From contig NZ_LIXJ01000022.1 of the NCBI RefSeq assembly GCF_001905795.1, positions 62,001 through 126,000 of the forward strand: a stretch of 64,000 bases of DNA, given 5' to 3'. Below are positions 16,576-23,867 of the stretch, in pieces. The stretch is from Streptomyces sp. CB01580. Its GTDB lineage: Bacteria; Actinomycetota; Actinomycetes; Streptomycetales; Streptomycetaceae. The notes below the pieces were generated by a model that did no database searches, was not told the origin of the DNA, and worked only from the letters and a program-made list of their open reading frames with translations. The translations under genes and the position numbers were made by a program. Numbering within the stretch: position 1 is the first letter of the stretch; each line of letters starts with the position of its first letter.

Positions 16576-17067
16576 ATGACGACCTGGGGGCTGGTCATGG
16601 AGACCACCGTGGGCGGCGGGGAGCGCAAGCACATCGAGACATACGTGCTGGCACACATGGCGGGAACACGTGAGGACGCCCTGCTGGAACTGGAACGGCG
16701 GGCCCGGGTCCACACCCCGACTCACCCCTGGAACCCGAAGCGGCGCCGGCTCTTCCGGAAGGACGACGGTTTCCTCCTGGTGATCGACGGCACCTGGCAG
16801 TCGTACAGCACCCGGTTCACGGTGGCGGAGCTGCTGGAGGACAGCGCCGCGCCCGAACCCGAACCGGCGCAGGAACCGGAACCGGCTCCTGGCCCCGAGG
16901 CCGAACCCGAGGTCGAAACGCCTCCCGCCCCCACCCCTTCACTCGCGACCGAGCGAGTGAAGGGGTGGGGGCGGCGTGCGGAGCATCCCGCGGAGGAGGT
17001 CGTGGAACGGTACGCGGACGGGGTGCCCGTGCGGCCCGCCTGGCTGGGCCGTGCCGATCTGCCGTGA
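16576..17067 (+). CDS. Hypothetical protein with internal perfect hairpin in its gene
   Basis: Encodes 163 residues. Residues 1-~85 look folded (MTTWGLVMETTVGGGERKH, FLLVIDGTWQSYSTRFTVAE) and resemble a small Streptomyces family without known function. Residues ~90-120 are a Pro-Glu repeat (EPEPAQEPEPAPGPEAEPE). A 21-bp perfect inverted repeat then lies in the coding region (16926-16973). The last 30 residues again look ordered (AEEVVERYADGVPVRPAWLG). Divergent from the LppU-like gene. Confidence 0.65.
   Translation: MTTWGLVMETTVGGGERKHIETYVLAHMAGTREDALLELERRARVHTPTHPWNPKRRRLFRKDDGFLLVIDGTWQSYSTRFTVAELLEDSAAPEPEPAQEPEPAPGPEAEPEVETPPAPTPSLATERVKGWGRRAEHPAEEVVERYADGVPVRPAWLGRADLP
16926..16973. 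repeat. 21-bp perfect inverted repeat inside a coding sequence
   Basis: Arms 16926-16946 and 16953-16973 (left arm begins CGCCCCCACCCCTTCACTC) are exactly complementary around the loop GACCGA. The stem is longer than any terminator in this window, yet lies within an open reading frame about 94 bases before its stop. Confidence 0.85.
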
Positions 17068-17096
17068 CGGCGGCTGCTCCTCGCGACGGCCGTGGA

Positions 17097-17160
17097 AACC
17101 GGCTGCCGCGGGAACCGGCTGCCGTGAGAGCCGGCTGCCGTGAGAGCCGGCTGCCGTGCC
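17097..17160. repeat. Four tandem 16-bp repeats
   Basis: Units of the form AACCGGCTGCCGCGGG / AGCCGGCTGCCGTGAG are repeated four times without spacers, just after the preceding stop codon and before the pyrophosphatase gene. Copies 2 and 3 are nearly identical, indicating recent slippage or duplication. Confidence 0.85.
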
Positions 17161-17334
17161 CGTCGGGACGCGGGGCGCCCGCGTCCGGCCCTGCCGGGTT
17201 GACCTGATCGGGCGTACCGGGGACTCGCCACGCTGCCGGGAGCCGGACGGCGACCGACGATGAACGGGACGCGCGTCCGCCGCAGCCCGTACGGGTGCGG
17301 CCGGCACGGCCCGGAGGCGGTCATGGAGGCGGGC

Positions 17335-17835
17335 ATGGAGTTCGACGTGACGGTGGAGATCCCCCGTGGGTCCCGCAACAAGTACGAGATGGACCACACC
17401 CTGCACCGCATCCGCCTGGACCGGATGCTGTTCACATCCACGAAGTACCCGGCGGACTACGGCTACATCGAAGGAACGCTGGGCCGCGACGGCGATCCGC
17501 TCGACGCGCTCGTCCTGGTCGGCGACCCGACGTTCCCCGGCTGCGCCATCGAGTGCCGGGCCGTCGGCATGTACGTCATGAGGGACGAGAAGGGTCCCGA
17601 CGAGAAGGTGCTGTGCGTACCGGCCCACGATCCGCGCTACGCCGCCGTGCAGGACATCGACGACATCCCCCGTTTCGACACCCTGGAGATCACCCATTTC
17701 TTCGAGGTCTACAAGGACCTCGAACCAGGCAAGTCCGTCGAGGGTTCCCACTGGGAGGGACGGGACTCGGCATACGCGGAGATCGAGGCGTCACGCGAAC
17801 GCGCCCGACGCGCCGGGGCCGAGGGGCGTACGTGA
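17335..17835 (+). CDS. ppa: Inorganic pyrophosphatase (family I)
   Basis: Encodes 166 residues, normal for bacterial family I enzymes that hydrolyse pyrophosphate to drive biosynthesis. Signature residues are seen: EIPRGSRNKYE, DYGYIEGTLG, the metal-binding DGDPLDALVL, and DEKVLCVP. ATG 17335 gives the canonical start MEFDVTVEIP with GGAGG five bases upstream; ATG 17323 also has GGAGG and would add four residues. Converges with the SixA gene with only two bases between the stops. Confidence 0.96.
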   Translation: MEFDVTVEIPRGSRNKYEMDHTLHRIRLDRMLFTSTKYPADYGYIEGTLGRDGDPLDALVLVGDPTFPGCAIECRAVGMYVMRDEKGPDEKVLCVPAHDPRYAAVQDIDDIPRFDTLEITHFFEVYKDLEPGKSVEGSHWEGRDSAYAEIEASRERARRAGAEGRT

Positions 17836-17837
17836 CA

Positions 17838-18539
17838 TCAGCCCCGCGCGGCGGGGACGGGGCCGCGGGGAACGGCGAAGTCGGTGAGCACCGCCGCACC
17901 GGGCACGAGCCCGGCCCCGCCCCCGGCCCGGGTACCCGGCAGCGCCAGTACCGCGAACGCGGAGGTCGGGAACTTGGTACGGGCCCGCGCGAGCGCCTGT
18001 TCGTCACCACCGCCCGCGAGGGACAGGACGAGTTCCTGCACCCCGGGCTGATGCCCGACCAGCAGCACCGTCCGACCCGGCGCCGGGCCGTCGCGACCGT
18101 CACGGCCACCCCGCGCGAGCACGTCGTCGAGCACCTCGTGCAGCACGCGGAGAAGGTCGGACGCGCCCGCGGCGTACACCCTCGGCTCGTACACCACGTC
18201 CGGTTCCGCCGCCTCCGGTTCCGTAACGTCCGGTTCCGTCGCGAACAGCTCCGTCGCGACCAGATCCCAGGTCTCCCGGGCGCGCCGGGCGGTCGAGCAG
18301 ACGACCAGGTCGGGAACGTACCCCGTCTCGTACAGTCGGCGCCCTGCCGCCGGGGCATCACGACGGCCCCGGCCCGCGAGCGGCCGTTCGTGATCAAGGA
18401 CACCGTCCGGCCAGGCGGACTTGGCATGCCGCAGCACTATCAGCCGATCGCCGCCGCTTTCGGGCCCGGCACCGAACTCGGACCCTCCGGTCGCTCCGGT
18501 CACCCCTACCACCCCGGTCACCCCGGTCACTCCAGGCAT
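17838..18539 (-). CDS. SixA-like histidine phosphatase
   Basis: Encodes 233 residues. The catalytic RHG-type motif is LIVLRHAKSAW with the second histidine in LLVGHQPGVQEL. SixA-type enzymes dephosphorylate phosphohistidine in proteins. The first ~25 residues are a repeat (MPGVTGVTGVVGVTGATG) from short tandem DNA repeats, so the true start may be near DRLIVLRH. A further expansion, EPDVTEPEAAEPDVVYEP, lies mid-protein. ATG 18539 overlaps the preceding gene by 13 bases, suggesting coupling. Confidence 0.88.
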   Translation of the reverse strand: MPGVTGVTGVVGVTGATGGSEFGAGPESGGDRLIVLRHAKSAWPDGVLDHERPLAGRGRRDAPAAGRRLYETGYVPDLVVCSTARRARETWDLVATELFATEPDVTEPEAAEPDVVYEPRVYAAGASDLLRVLHEVLDDVLARGGRDGRDGPAPGRTVLLVGHQPGVQELVLSLAGGGDEQALARARTKFPTSAFAVLALPGTRAGGGAGLVPGAAVLTDFAVPRGPVPAARG

Positions 18540-19132
18540 CCGGTGAGCCGGAGATAGGCACGGCGCGCGTCCGACACCAGTTGGTCGGCCTCCCTGCGGC
18601 TGCCGCAGCCCGTCACCCGGTACGCGGTCCCGGGCGACAGCCGGCCGAGCGCCGTCGCCCACACGTCGGGCTCCGCGTGCCAGCGGCGCAAGTCCGTGGC
18701 GTCGACCAGGTCGATGAAGGGCTCGGCCTCGGCGACGCACAGCACTTCGTCCATGTCATGACGGCCGTCGTTCAGATGCAACAACGCCACCGGCCAGGCC
18801 GCCACCTCGTCGCCCGACCGGGCCGGCTCCCGCATCAGGACCAGGGTCCGTACGGACCGCCCGTCCGGGTCCAGGGTGTCCTCGACACGTCCCTCGCCCA
18901 CGGGCCAGCCGTCGGCACCGCCACTCGCTTCCGGCCCGTCCGAGACATCAGGCGGGGAGAACCCGCTGGATGAACCGACAGAAGAACCGGCAGAGGAACC
19001 GCCGGACGAACCGACAGAGGAACCCCTGAACGAACCATTGGACGAACCGATGGAGGAACCGATGGAGGAACCGATGGAGGAACCGATGGAGGAACCGATG
19101 GTCGACTCGACCTCGACGGTGATGCGTGACAC
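18527..19132 (-). CDS. Hypothetical protein with variable Ser-Gly repeat
   Basis: Encodes 201 residues from GTG 19132 (VSRITVEVES). Residues ~11-55 are a repeated (S/G)SIGS-type tract from 12-bp DNA repeats. The remainder is a normal-looking domain (RTLVLMREPARSGDEVAAWP, HDMDEVLCVAEAEPFIDLVD, LSPGTAYRVTGCGSRREADQ) conserved-looking in composition but not recognised. The strand was chosen because this C-terminal domain has Streptomyces codon bias and its gene overlaps SixA; the opposite strand gives only an acidic proline repeat. Confidence 0.65.
   Translation of the reverse strand: MSRITVEVESTIGSSIGSSIGSSIGSSIGSSNGSFRGSSVGSSGGSSAGSSVGSSSGFSPPDVSDGPEASGGADGWPVGEGRVEDTLDPDGRSVRTLVLMREPARSGDEVAAWPVALLHLNDGRHDMDEVLCVAEAEPFIDLVDATDLRRWHAEPDVWATALGRLSPGTAYRVTGCGSRREADQLVSDARRAYLRLTGCLE
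18972..19101. repeat. 12-bp coding minisatellite
   Basis: About eleven tandem units of the form GAACCGATGGAG. The units nearest 19042-19101 are almost identical, while the 18972-19040 units have diverged at third-of-unit positions. Unit length is a multiple of three, so copy-number change keeps the reading frame. Confidence 0.85.
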
Positions 19133-19389
19133 CGCTGCCCACCTCCCGCGACGCCGGGCGACCGGCTCGTACGGCAGCCACCCGCGCCGCACCGGCGCGG
19201 TCGCGGCGAGCCTCGTCGCCAGGCGAATTCCAGTGTCCCGCGCCCGTACGGCCGGGACAACCACCGCTCGCCGCCCACCGCTCCGAGCCGTACGGTCGGC
19301 GCCCGGCCCGGCAGGAGAACCGCGGCGATGCCCGGTAGGCTGGTCCGAGCGGTGTTCCCAGCGGTGATCGCGTAGTCACGCGGTCCCCT

Positions 19390-19411
19390 CCCCCACCGCA
19401 CGGCGGTGGGG
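19390..19411. promoter_or_regulatory. Hairpin upstream of the crcB operon
   Basis: CCCCACCG and CGGTGGGG form an 8-9 bp stem with a 4-5 base loop about 95 bases before the first crcB start. It may end upstream transcription or be part of the leader. No fluoride-riboswitch core could be fitted next to it. Confidence 0.4.
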
Positions 19412-19505
19412 CCCGCCGTACCCGAACCGCGGCGACGGCGCCGCCAACGGTCCCTACTTGCGACGCGCACCGTACGTTCCCGTGCCTGGCGAGTAGGAGA
19501 CACGC

Positions 19506-19997
19506 ATGGAAGAGCCCCGGACCCCGATGCTGAACGAACCCGTCGACCCCGACGTCGACCTCCGCGTGCCCGACGGTCGGCGCAAGGACTCCCGGCTGTC
19601 GCGACAGGGTCCGGTGGTGGCCGTCGTGGCGGTCGGCGGCGCCGTGGGGGCGACCGCGCGATACGGGGCCTCGCTGCTGTGGCCCACGGCGACCGGCGCC
19701 TTCCCATGGACGACCCTGACCGTCAACGCCGTCGGCTGTGCGGTGATCGGGGTCTTCATGGTGGTCATCACCGACGTCTGGGCGGCCCACCGTCTCGTAC
19801 GCCCCTTCTTCGGCACCGGCGTCCTCGGTGGCTTCACCACCTTCTCCACCTACGCCGTGGACATCCAGCGCCTGGTGGACGGCCGGGAGACACGCACCGG
19901 CCTCGCCTACCTGGCCCTCACCCCGGTCATCGCCCTGACCGCCGTATGGCTCGCGGTCGCGCTGACGCGCCGCGTCATCACGTGGAGGCAGCCATGA
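19506..19997 (+). CDS. crcB: Fluoride channel subunit CrcB/Fluc
   Basis: Encodes 163 residues. After a ~38-residue hydrophilic N-terminus come four membrane helices with the family motifs TVNAVGCAVIG (pore asparagine) and GVLGGFTTFSTYAVD. Fluc channels are dual-topology dimers exporting fluoride. The start has AGTAGGAGAC upstream. Its stop overlaps the DUF190 start (ATGA), and a second crcB follows, so this operon probably makes a heterodimeric channel, as in many Gram-positive bacteria. Confidence 0.94.
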   Translation: MEEPRTPMLNEPVDPDVDLRVPDGRRKDSRLSRQGPVVAVVAVGGAVGATARYGASLLWPTATGAFPWTTLTVNAVGCAVIGVFMVVITDVWAAHRLVRPFFGTGVLGGFTTFSTYAVDIQRLVDGRETRTGLAYLALTPVIALTAVWLAVALTRRVITWRQP

Positions 19998-20371
19998 GGT
20001 TCACCGGTTCCGCACTGCGCGTCACCGTGTTCGTCGGCGAGATGGACATGTGGCACCACAAGCCCGTGTACACCGAGATCGTCCACCGGGCCCGCGAGGC
20101 CGGGCTGGCGGGCGCCTCCGTCTTCCGGGGCATCGAGGGGTTCGGGGCCTCCTCCCTGATCCACACCGTCCGGCTGCTGTCGCTGAGCGAGGACCTGCCG
20201 GTCGCCGTCGTGATCGTCGACACCGAGGAGCGGATCCGGGCCTTCCTGCCGCAGCTCGACGAGCTCGTCGTCCAAGGGCTGGTCGTCCTCGACGACTGCG
20301 AGGTCATCCGCTGCACCGGCCGTGATCGCAGGGGCCGGGACAAGACCCGCCACGGCAAGGAGGAACGGTGA
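19994..20371 (+). CDS. DUF190 protein between crcB genes
   Basis: Encodes 125 residues: LRVTVFVGEMDMWHHKPVY, EIVHRAREAGLAGASVFRG and LPVAVVIVDTEERI are typical of DUF190, a PII-like small-molecule-binding fold. DUF190 genes often accompany crcB, implying a regulatory or accessory role in fluoride export; the mechanism is not established. It overlaps both neighbours (ATGA at its start, GTGA at its end), so all three are translationally coupled. Confidence 0.88.
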   Translation: MRFTGSALRVTVFVGEMDMWHHKPVYTEIVHRAREAGLAGASVFRGIEGFGASSLIHTVRLLSLSEDLPVAVVIVDTEERIRAFLPQLDELVVQGLVVLDDCEVIRCTGRDRRGRDKTRHGKEER

Positions 20372-20742
20372 ACTGGCTGCTCGTGATCGCGGGTGCCATG
20401 GTCGGAGCCCCACTGCGCTACCTCACCGACCGTGCGGTCCAGTCCCGGCACGACAGCCTCTTCCCGTGGGGGACCTTCACCGTCAACATCTTCGGGTGCC
20501 TGATCCTCGGACTGATCACCGGCGCGGCTGCCGCCGGGGCCGCCTCCTCCGAGACACAGCTCCTGCTCGGCACCGGCCTCTGCGGGGCGCTGACGACGTA
20601 CTCGACCTTCTCGTACGAGACGCTGCGCCTGGCCGAGGACGGGGCCCGCTTCTACGCGGCGGTCAACGTCCTGGCGAGCACGGCCGTCGGGCTCGGAGCC
20701 GCGTTCACCGGCGCAGCACTCGCCCGCGCCCTCTGGGGGTGA
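20368..20742 (+). CDS. crcB: Fluoride channel subunit CrcB/Fluc (second)
   Basis: Encodes 124 residues from GTG 20368, which overlaps the DUF190 stop. Compact four-helix Fluc with FTVNIFGCLILG and GLCGALTTYSTFSYE; the glycine of the usual GGxTTFSTF is alanine here. Shorter than the first CrcB and lacking its N-terminal extension, consistent with the two halves having opposite topology. Last gene of the operon. Confidence 0.94.
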   Translation: MNWLLVIAGAMVGAPLRYLTDRAVQSRHDSLFPWGTFTVNIFGCLILGLITGAAAAGAASSETQLLLGTGLCGALTTYSTFSYETLRLAEDGARFYAAVNVLASTAVGLGAAFTGAALARALWG

Positions 20743-20797
20743 CCACGCCCGGAGCGGTGGAGCGGGAGCGAACGACGGAAACGGTAGAAATGGGGAC

Positions 20798-21514
20798 ATG
20801 CCCCAAGGAGAGCCCGGAACGGCGGACGTGGACGCCGTGGACGCCGTCGCCAACACCTCCAACACCACTGACACAACTGACACCTCTGACACCGCCGATT
20901 CCTCTGGTTCCTCTGGTTTCTCCGAAGCCGACGACGTCGACGACGTCGACGCGGTGACGCGGGCGGTCGTCACGGCGTCACGGGTACTGGTCGCGGTGGC
21001 GGCGAACTCGCTCGCCGAGGTCGAGGAGCGGGTGACTCTGGCTCAGTTCCGGATACTGGTGGCGCTCTCGACGCGCGGCGCGACCAAACTGGTGGGGCTC
21101 GCGGAGCTGTTGCGCGTGTCGCCCCCGACCGCGATGCGCATGGTCGACCGGCTGATCGCCTCCGGTCTCGCGGACCGGCAGGTCAACCCCGGCAACCGCC
21201 GCGAGACCCTGCTCCGGCTCACCGACGAGGGCCGCCGCACCGTCGAGGACGTCACCGCCCGGCGCCGCCGTGAACTCACCACGATCATCGCGCGTCTCGC
21301 CCCCGCCCGACGCACGGCCCTCGTCGGCGCGCTCACCGCCTTCAACGAGGCGGCCGGTGAACCCCCCGCCCCGGGCCCGGAGGCGGACGCCCCACATCTG
21401 CTCGGCTGGGCCGACCTCCCACCGGCGTACGACACCCCGCCGCCGTCCCCGGACGGCCCCGCGCCGACGGCACCGGGCGACGGCGAGGCTCCCGCGCGAC
21501 CCACCGGGCGCTGA
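20798..21514 (+). CDS. MarR-family transcriptional regulator
   Basis: Encodes 238 residues. A winged helix-turn-helix is seen at about 85-150 (VTLAQFRILVALSTRG, LLRVSPPTAMRMVDRLIASG, NRRETLLRLTDEGRR). The first ~45 residues are an Asp/Thr/Ser repeat (NTSNTTDTTDTSDTADSSG) and the last ~45 are Pro-rich; both are low-complexity additions. The true start may be later, near VTRAVVTASRVLV. Lies 55 bases after the fluoride operon, with no clear target operator seen. Confidence 0.88.
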   Translation: MPQGEPGTADVDAVDAVANTSNTTDTTDTSDTADSSGSSGFSEADDVDDVDAVTRAVVTASRVLVAVAANSLAEVEERVTLAQFRILVALSTRGATKLVGLAELLRVSPPTAMRMVDRLIASGLADRQVNPGNRRETLLRLTDEGRRTVEDVTARRRRELTTIIARLAPARRTALVGALTAFNEAAGEPPAPGPEADAPHLLGWADLPPAYDTPPPSPDGPAPTAPGDGEAPARPTGR

Positions 21515-21625
21515 AGGCCGACCGGGGGACCACTCGAAACGGCGCGCGGCACGGCCACCATGCCCAATGCGTGATCATTCCGCCCGTCGACGTGGCCGTC
21601 GCCGTTGCCTCCCCGGCGGTGTGCG

Positions 21626-22887
21626 TCAGCGGGGTGTACGGCGGATGCGCAGGGCGAGCGGAAGAAGCCCGATCAGGAGGGCGAGTGCGGCATACCCCCA
21701 GGTGAGTGCGGCTACGGAGGCAATGGAGGCGACCAGGAGCGGGCCTCCCGCGTCGCCGAGTTCCCGGCCGAGTTCGGCAGCCCCCATGGTCTGCCCCATC
21801 CGCTCCTCGGGGGTGGTGGCCGCGAGGGCGGCGAAGCCGAGCGGAGTGATCAGGCCGGTGCCGATCCCGATGAGAACGGCGGCCGCGAGCAGCCCGGCCA
21901 CGCCTGGCAGCAGGGCGGCGACGAGTCCGCACGCGGTCAGCAGGAGCCCCGCGGCCGTCCCGGAACGCACCGTCAGCCGCCCGTCGTCCAGCGCCCGCAC
22001 GGCCCAGGGCTGGACGACGGCAGCACAGGCCGCCAAGGCGGAGACGGCGGCACCGGTGGCCAGGGGCGACAGCCCGTCGACGGCACCGGAAAGGGGCAGG
22101 AACCCCACACCGACCGACAGGGCGGCGGTCGCGGCGGCCAGTGCGGCGACCGGCCGCAGGAAGACACCGTCGGTCAGGCGCCGGGCCAATCCCAAGAGGG
22201 TCTGACGGGCCTTGGGCAGCGGCGGCACGGCGGGCACCGTGAGCGCGGCCCACACCGCGACCGCAGCAACCAGCACCATCAGCACGCAGAACAGCAGCGC
22301 CAGCCCTCCCGCCCAGACCAGGACACCGCCGAGGAGCGGGCCGGCGGTGTAGCCGATGCTCTTGAAGAACCCGTAGGAGCCGAATGCGCGGCCGTGCTTC
22401 GCCCGCGGATTCAGCCGGGCGACCATCGCGGAGGCGGCGGGAGAGAACGCGGAGGCCGCGGCCCCCTGCCCCAGCCGGGCGGCCCACAGCCATCCCGGAT
22501 CACGGACCGCGACGAACACGGCGGAGGCGGCGGCGAACGCGATCAGCCCGCCCAGCAGCACCGGGCGCGGCCCGACGCGGTCGGCAAGCGTGCCGAAGAC
22601 CGGCTTGAGGACGACCTCGGCACCGTCGTACAGGGCGAGCAGCACCCCCAGGTACAGCACCGACCGCACCAGGTCCTCATCACCGGCACCGAGGTTGGCG
22701 GCAATGCCATGGGCGCCGAAGGCGGTGGTAACCCGGCCGCGTACAGCGGCCACATCCGCCGCCCGCGTATCCCATCGGCCCCTCCCGGCCCGCCCGGCTC
22801 AGCGGACCCAGCAGCACTGTCACGCCCAGCCGGCTCGGCAGGCTCAGCGGTGGGCTCAACGGGCTCGGCGGCGCGCTCCGCGCTCAC
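21626..22887 (-). pseudogene. MFS transporter gene with N-terminal frameshift
   Basis: GTG 22887 overlaps the chrB stop (GTGA) with CAGGAGGG upstream, and reads into a Pro/Ala-rich leader and MWPLYAAG. Then the frame is lost: a missing base near 22735 (GGGTTACCACC where GGGTTCACCACC would keep frame) shifts to the frame TTAFGAHGIAANL..., which continues as a full MFS transporter with LADRVGPRP and ten or more hydrophobic segments to 21626. A GTG at 22753 could restart translation and rescue 375 residues. Either a sequencing error, a recent mutation or a pseudogene. Confidence 0.72.
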
Positions 22888-23441
22888 GGCGCACCCTCCT
22901 GACCGCCGGAGGAGAAGGCGTGCAGGTGGACGAAGACGCGTTCGCCGTAGTCCTCGAACCGGCGTACGCACTCGGCGAGTTGCCGTTCGGCCTTCTCGGC
23001 GCCCGGCGCGCCGAACACGTCACGGGCCTTCAGATCACGGTGCCAGCGCCGCAGCCGCTCCAGCGACTGCTCCTCCTCTTCCAGCTCGGCAAGGGTGAAC
23101 TTCGCCTTGCCGATCTCCTTGTCCAGCTCCGCCGTGTACTTGCCGCAGTCGGCGACGAACTCCGCCCAGTCCTCCTCGCGGGCGGTGGTGAACATCGCCT
23201 CGAACCGCTGCGCGTCCTGCGGACCCCGGCCCGCGGCACGCAGCACCACGGTCTCGCCCTGCGCCCGCCGGGCCAGTTCCACAGCCCGTTGCACGCCGTC
23301 GGCGAAGAACGGCACCTCCGGCACCGCCCACACCCCCTGGCCGAGCGACAGCGCGCCGACCTTGCGCAGCTCGCGCCACACCGCCACCCGGTGCCGCGAC
23401 GGCTGCGACGGCAGCCGCACGATCAGCACCATCCACTGCAT
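22884..23441 (-). CDS. ChrB-like chromate-resistance/PadR-like protein
   Basis: Encodes 185 residues; GAGGAG lies seven bases before ATG 23441. The start MQWMVLIVRLPSQPSRHRVA and ELRKVGALSLGQGVWAVPE match the N-terminal domain of ChrB, a regulator or sensor linked with chromate resistance; a coiled segment (EKLEEEEQSLERLRRW-like) follows. Its stop overlaps the start of the adjacent MFS gene, so the two form one operon. A perfect palindrome 28 bases upstream is a candidate operator. Whether it responds to chromate is unknown. Confidence 0.82.
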   Translation of the reverse strand: MQWMVLIVRLPSQPSRHRVAVWRELRKVGALSLGQGVWAVPEVPFFADGVQRAVELARRAQGETVVLRAAGRGPQDAQRFEAMFTTAREEDWAEFVADCGKYTAELDKEIGKAKFTLAELEEEEQSLERLRRWHRDLKARDVFGAPGAEKAERQLAECVRRFEDYGERVFVHLHAFSSGGQEGAP

Positions 23442-23468
23442 CGCCGTCTCCTCACCCACTCAGAAAAA

Positions 23469-23482
23469 GTAACGCACGTTAC
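23469..23482. promoter_or_regulatory. Palindromic operator candidate upstream of chrB
   Basis: GTAACGCACGTTAC is a perfect 14-base palindrome (6-base arms, CA centre) in an AT-richer stretch, 28-41 bases before the chrB start. TAACG-NN-CGTTA is a common TetR-type site. No tetR gene adjoins, so the binding factor is open. Confidence 0.5.
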
Positions 23483-23576
23483 ATGCAAACAGGGAGCGCG
23501 CGTCACCTCACCACCCCAGGCCGAACGGGCACGACCCGACCCGGCCGAGCATCAGGAACCCCGACGCGGACAGCAA

Positions 23577-23610
23577 AAGGCCCGGGTCGGAGCGATCCGA
23601 CCCGGGCCTT
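23577..23610 (-). terminator. Intrinsic terminator after tRNA-Thr
   Basis: Perfect 15-bp stem (23577-23591 with 23596-23610; begins AAGGCCCGGGTCGGA) with GCGA/TCGC loop. On the minus strand it is followed by TTTT, and it starts six bases beyond the tRNA 3' end. Confidence 0.9.
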
Positions 23611-23615
23611 CGCGG

Positions 23616-23689
23616 AGCCCCCTGTCGGATTCGAACCGACGACCTACGCATTACAAGTGCGTTGCTCTGGCCAGCTGAGCTAAGGAGGC
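23616..23689 (-). tRNA. tRNA-Thr (anticodon TGT)
   Basis: Minus-strand cloverleaf: acceptor GCCTCCT pairs with AGGGGGC, D-arm GCTCAGCTGGCCAGAGC, anticodon arm ACGCA-CTTGTAA-TGCGT with anticodon TGT, T-arm GTCGGTTCGAATCCGAC, discriminator T. The 3' CCA is not encoded (CCG follows). TGT reads ACA/ACG threonine codons. A terminator follows directly. Confidence 0.96.
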
Positions 23690-23754
23690 ATGCCGGAGCA
23701 GTGTAACCAACCTCGCCCCGCGCACGGTCCCAGAATTTCACGACCCTCGAACTA

Positions 23755-23783
23755 CTGACATATTCCGCATGTCCAGGTAGCGT
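23755..23783 (+). promoter_or_regulatory. Promoter candidate for msiK
   Basis: CTGACA (23755-23760) and TAGCGT (23778-23783) are separated by 17 bases and match the principal sigma factor (HrdB-type) hexamers closely. They lie 85 bases before the msiK start codon. Confidence 0.6.
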
Positions 23784-23867
23784 CGCTCAAGATTCACTCA
23801 AGTGGACCAGACCACTCCCTACTCGGATCGTCCGGCACGTTCCTGCCGGTGGAGGAGAAGAATCAGC

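Noticed and set aside
18876..19367. Plus-strand acidic repeat protein (DEPTEEPAEEP...)
   Set aside because: Only the repeat tract looks protein-like; the minus strand has a full domain with normal codon bias and overlaps its neighbour.
19421..19480. Fluoride riboswitch before crcB
   Set aside because: GGCGACGGCGCCGCC vaguely resembles the first stem, but the second stem and the pseudoknot partner do not fit; a covariance-model search (RF01734) would settle it.
23616..23689. tRNA-Thr as occupied attachment site of an integrated element
   Set aside because: No second copy of the tRNA 3' end and no integrase gene were seen on either side.
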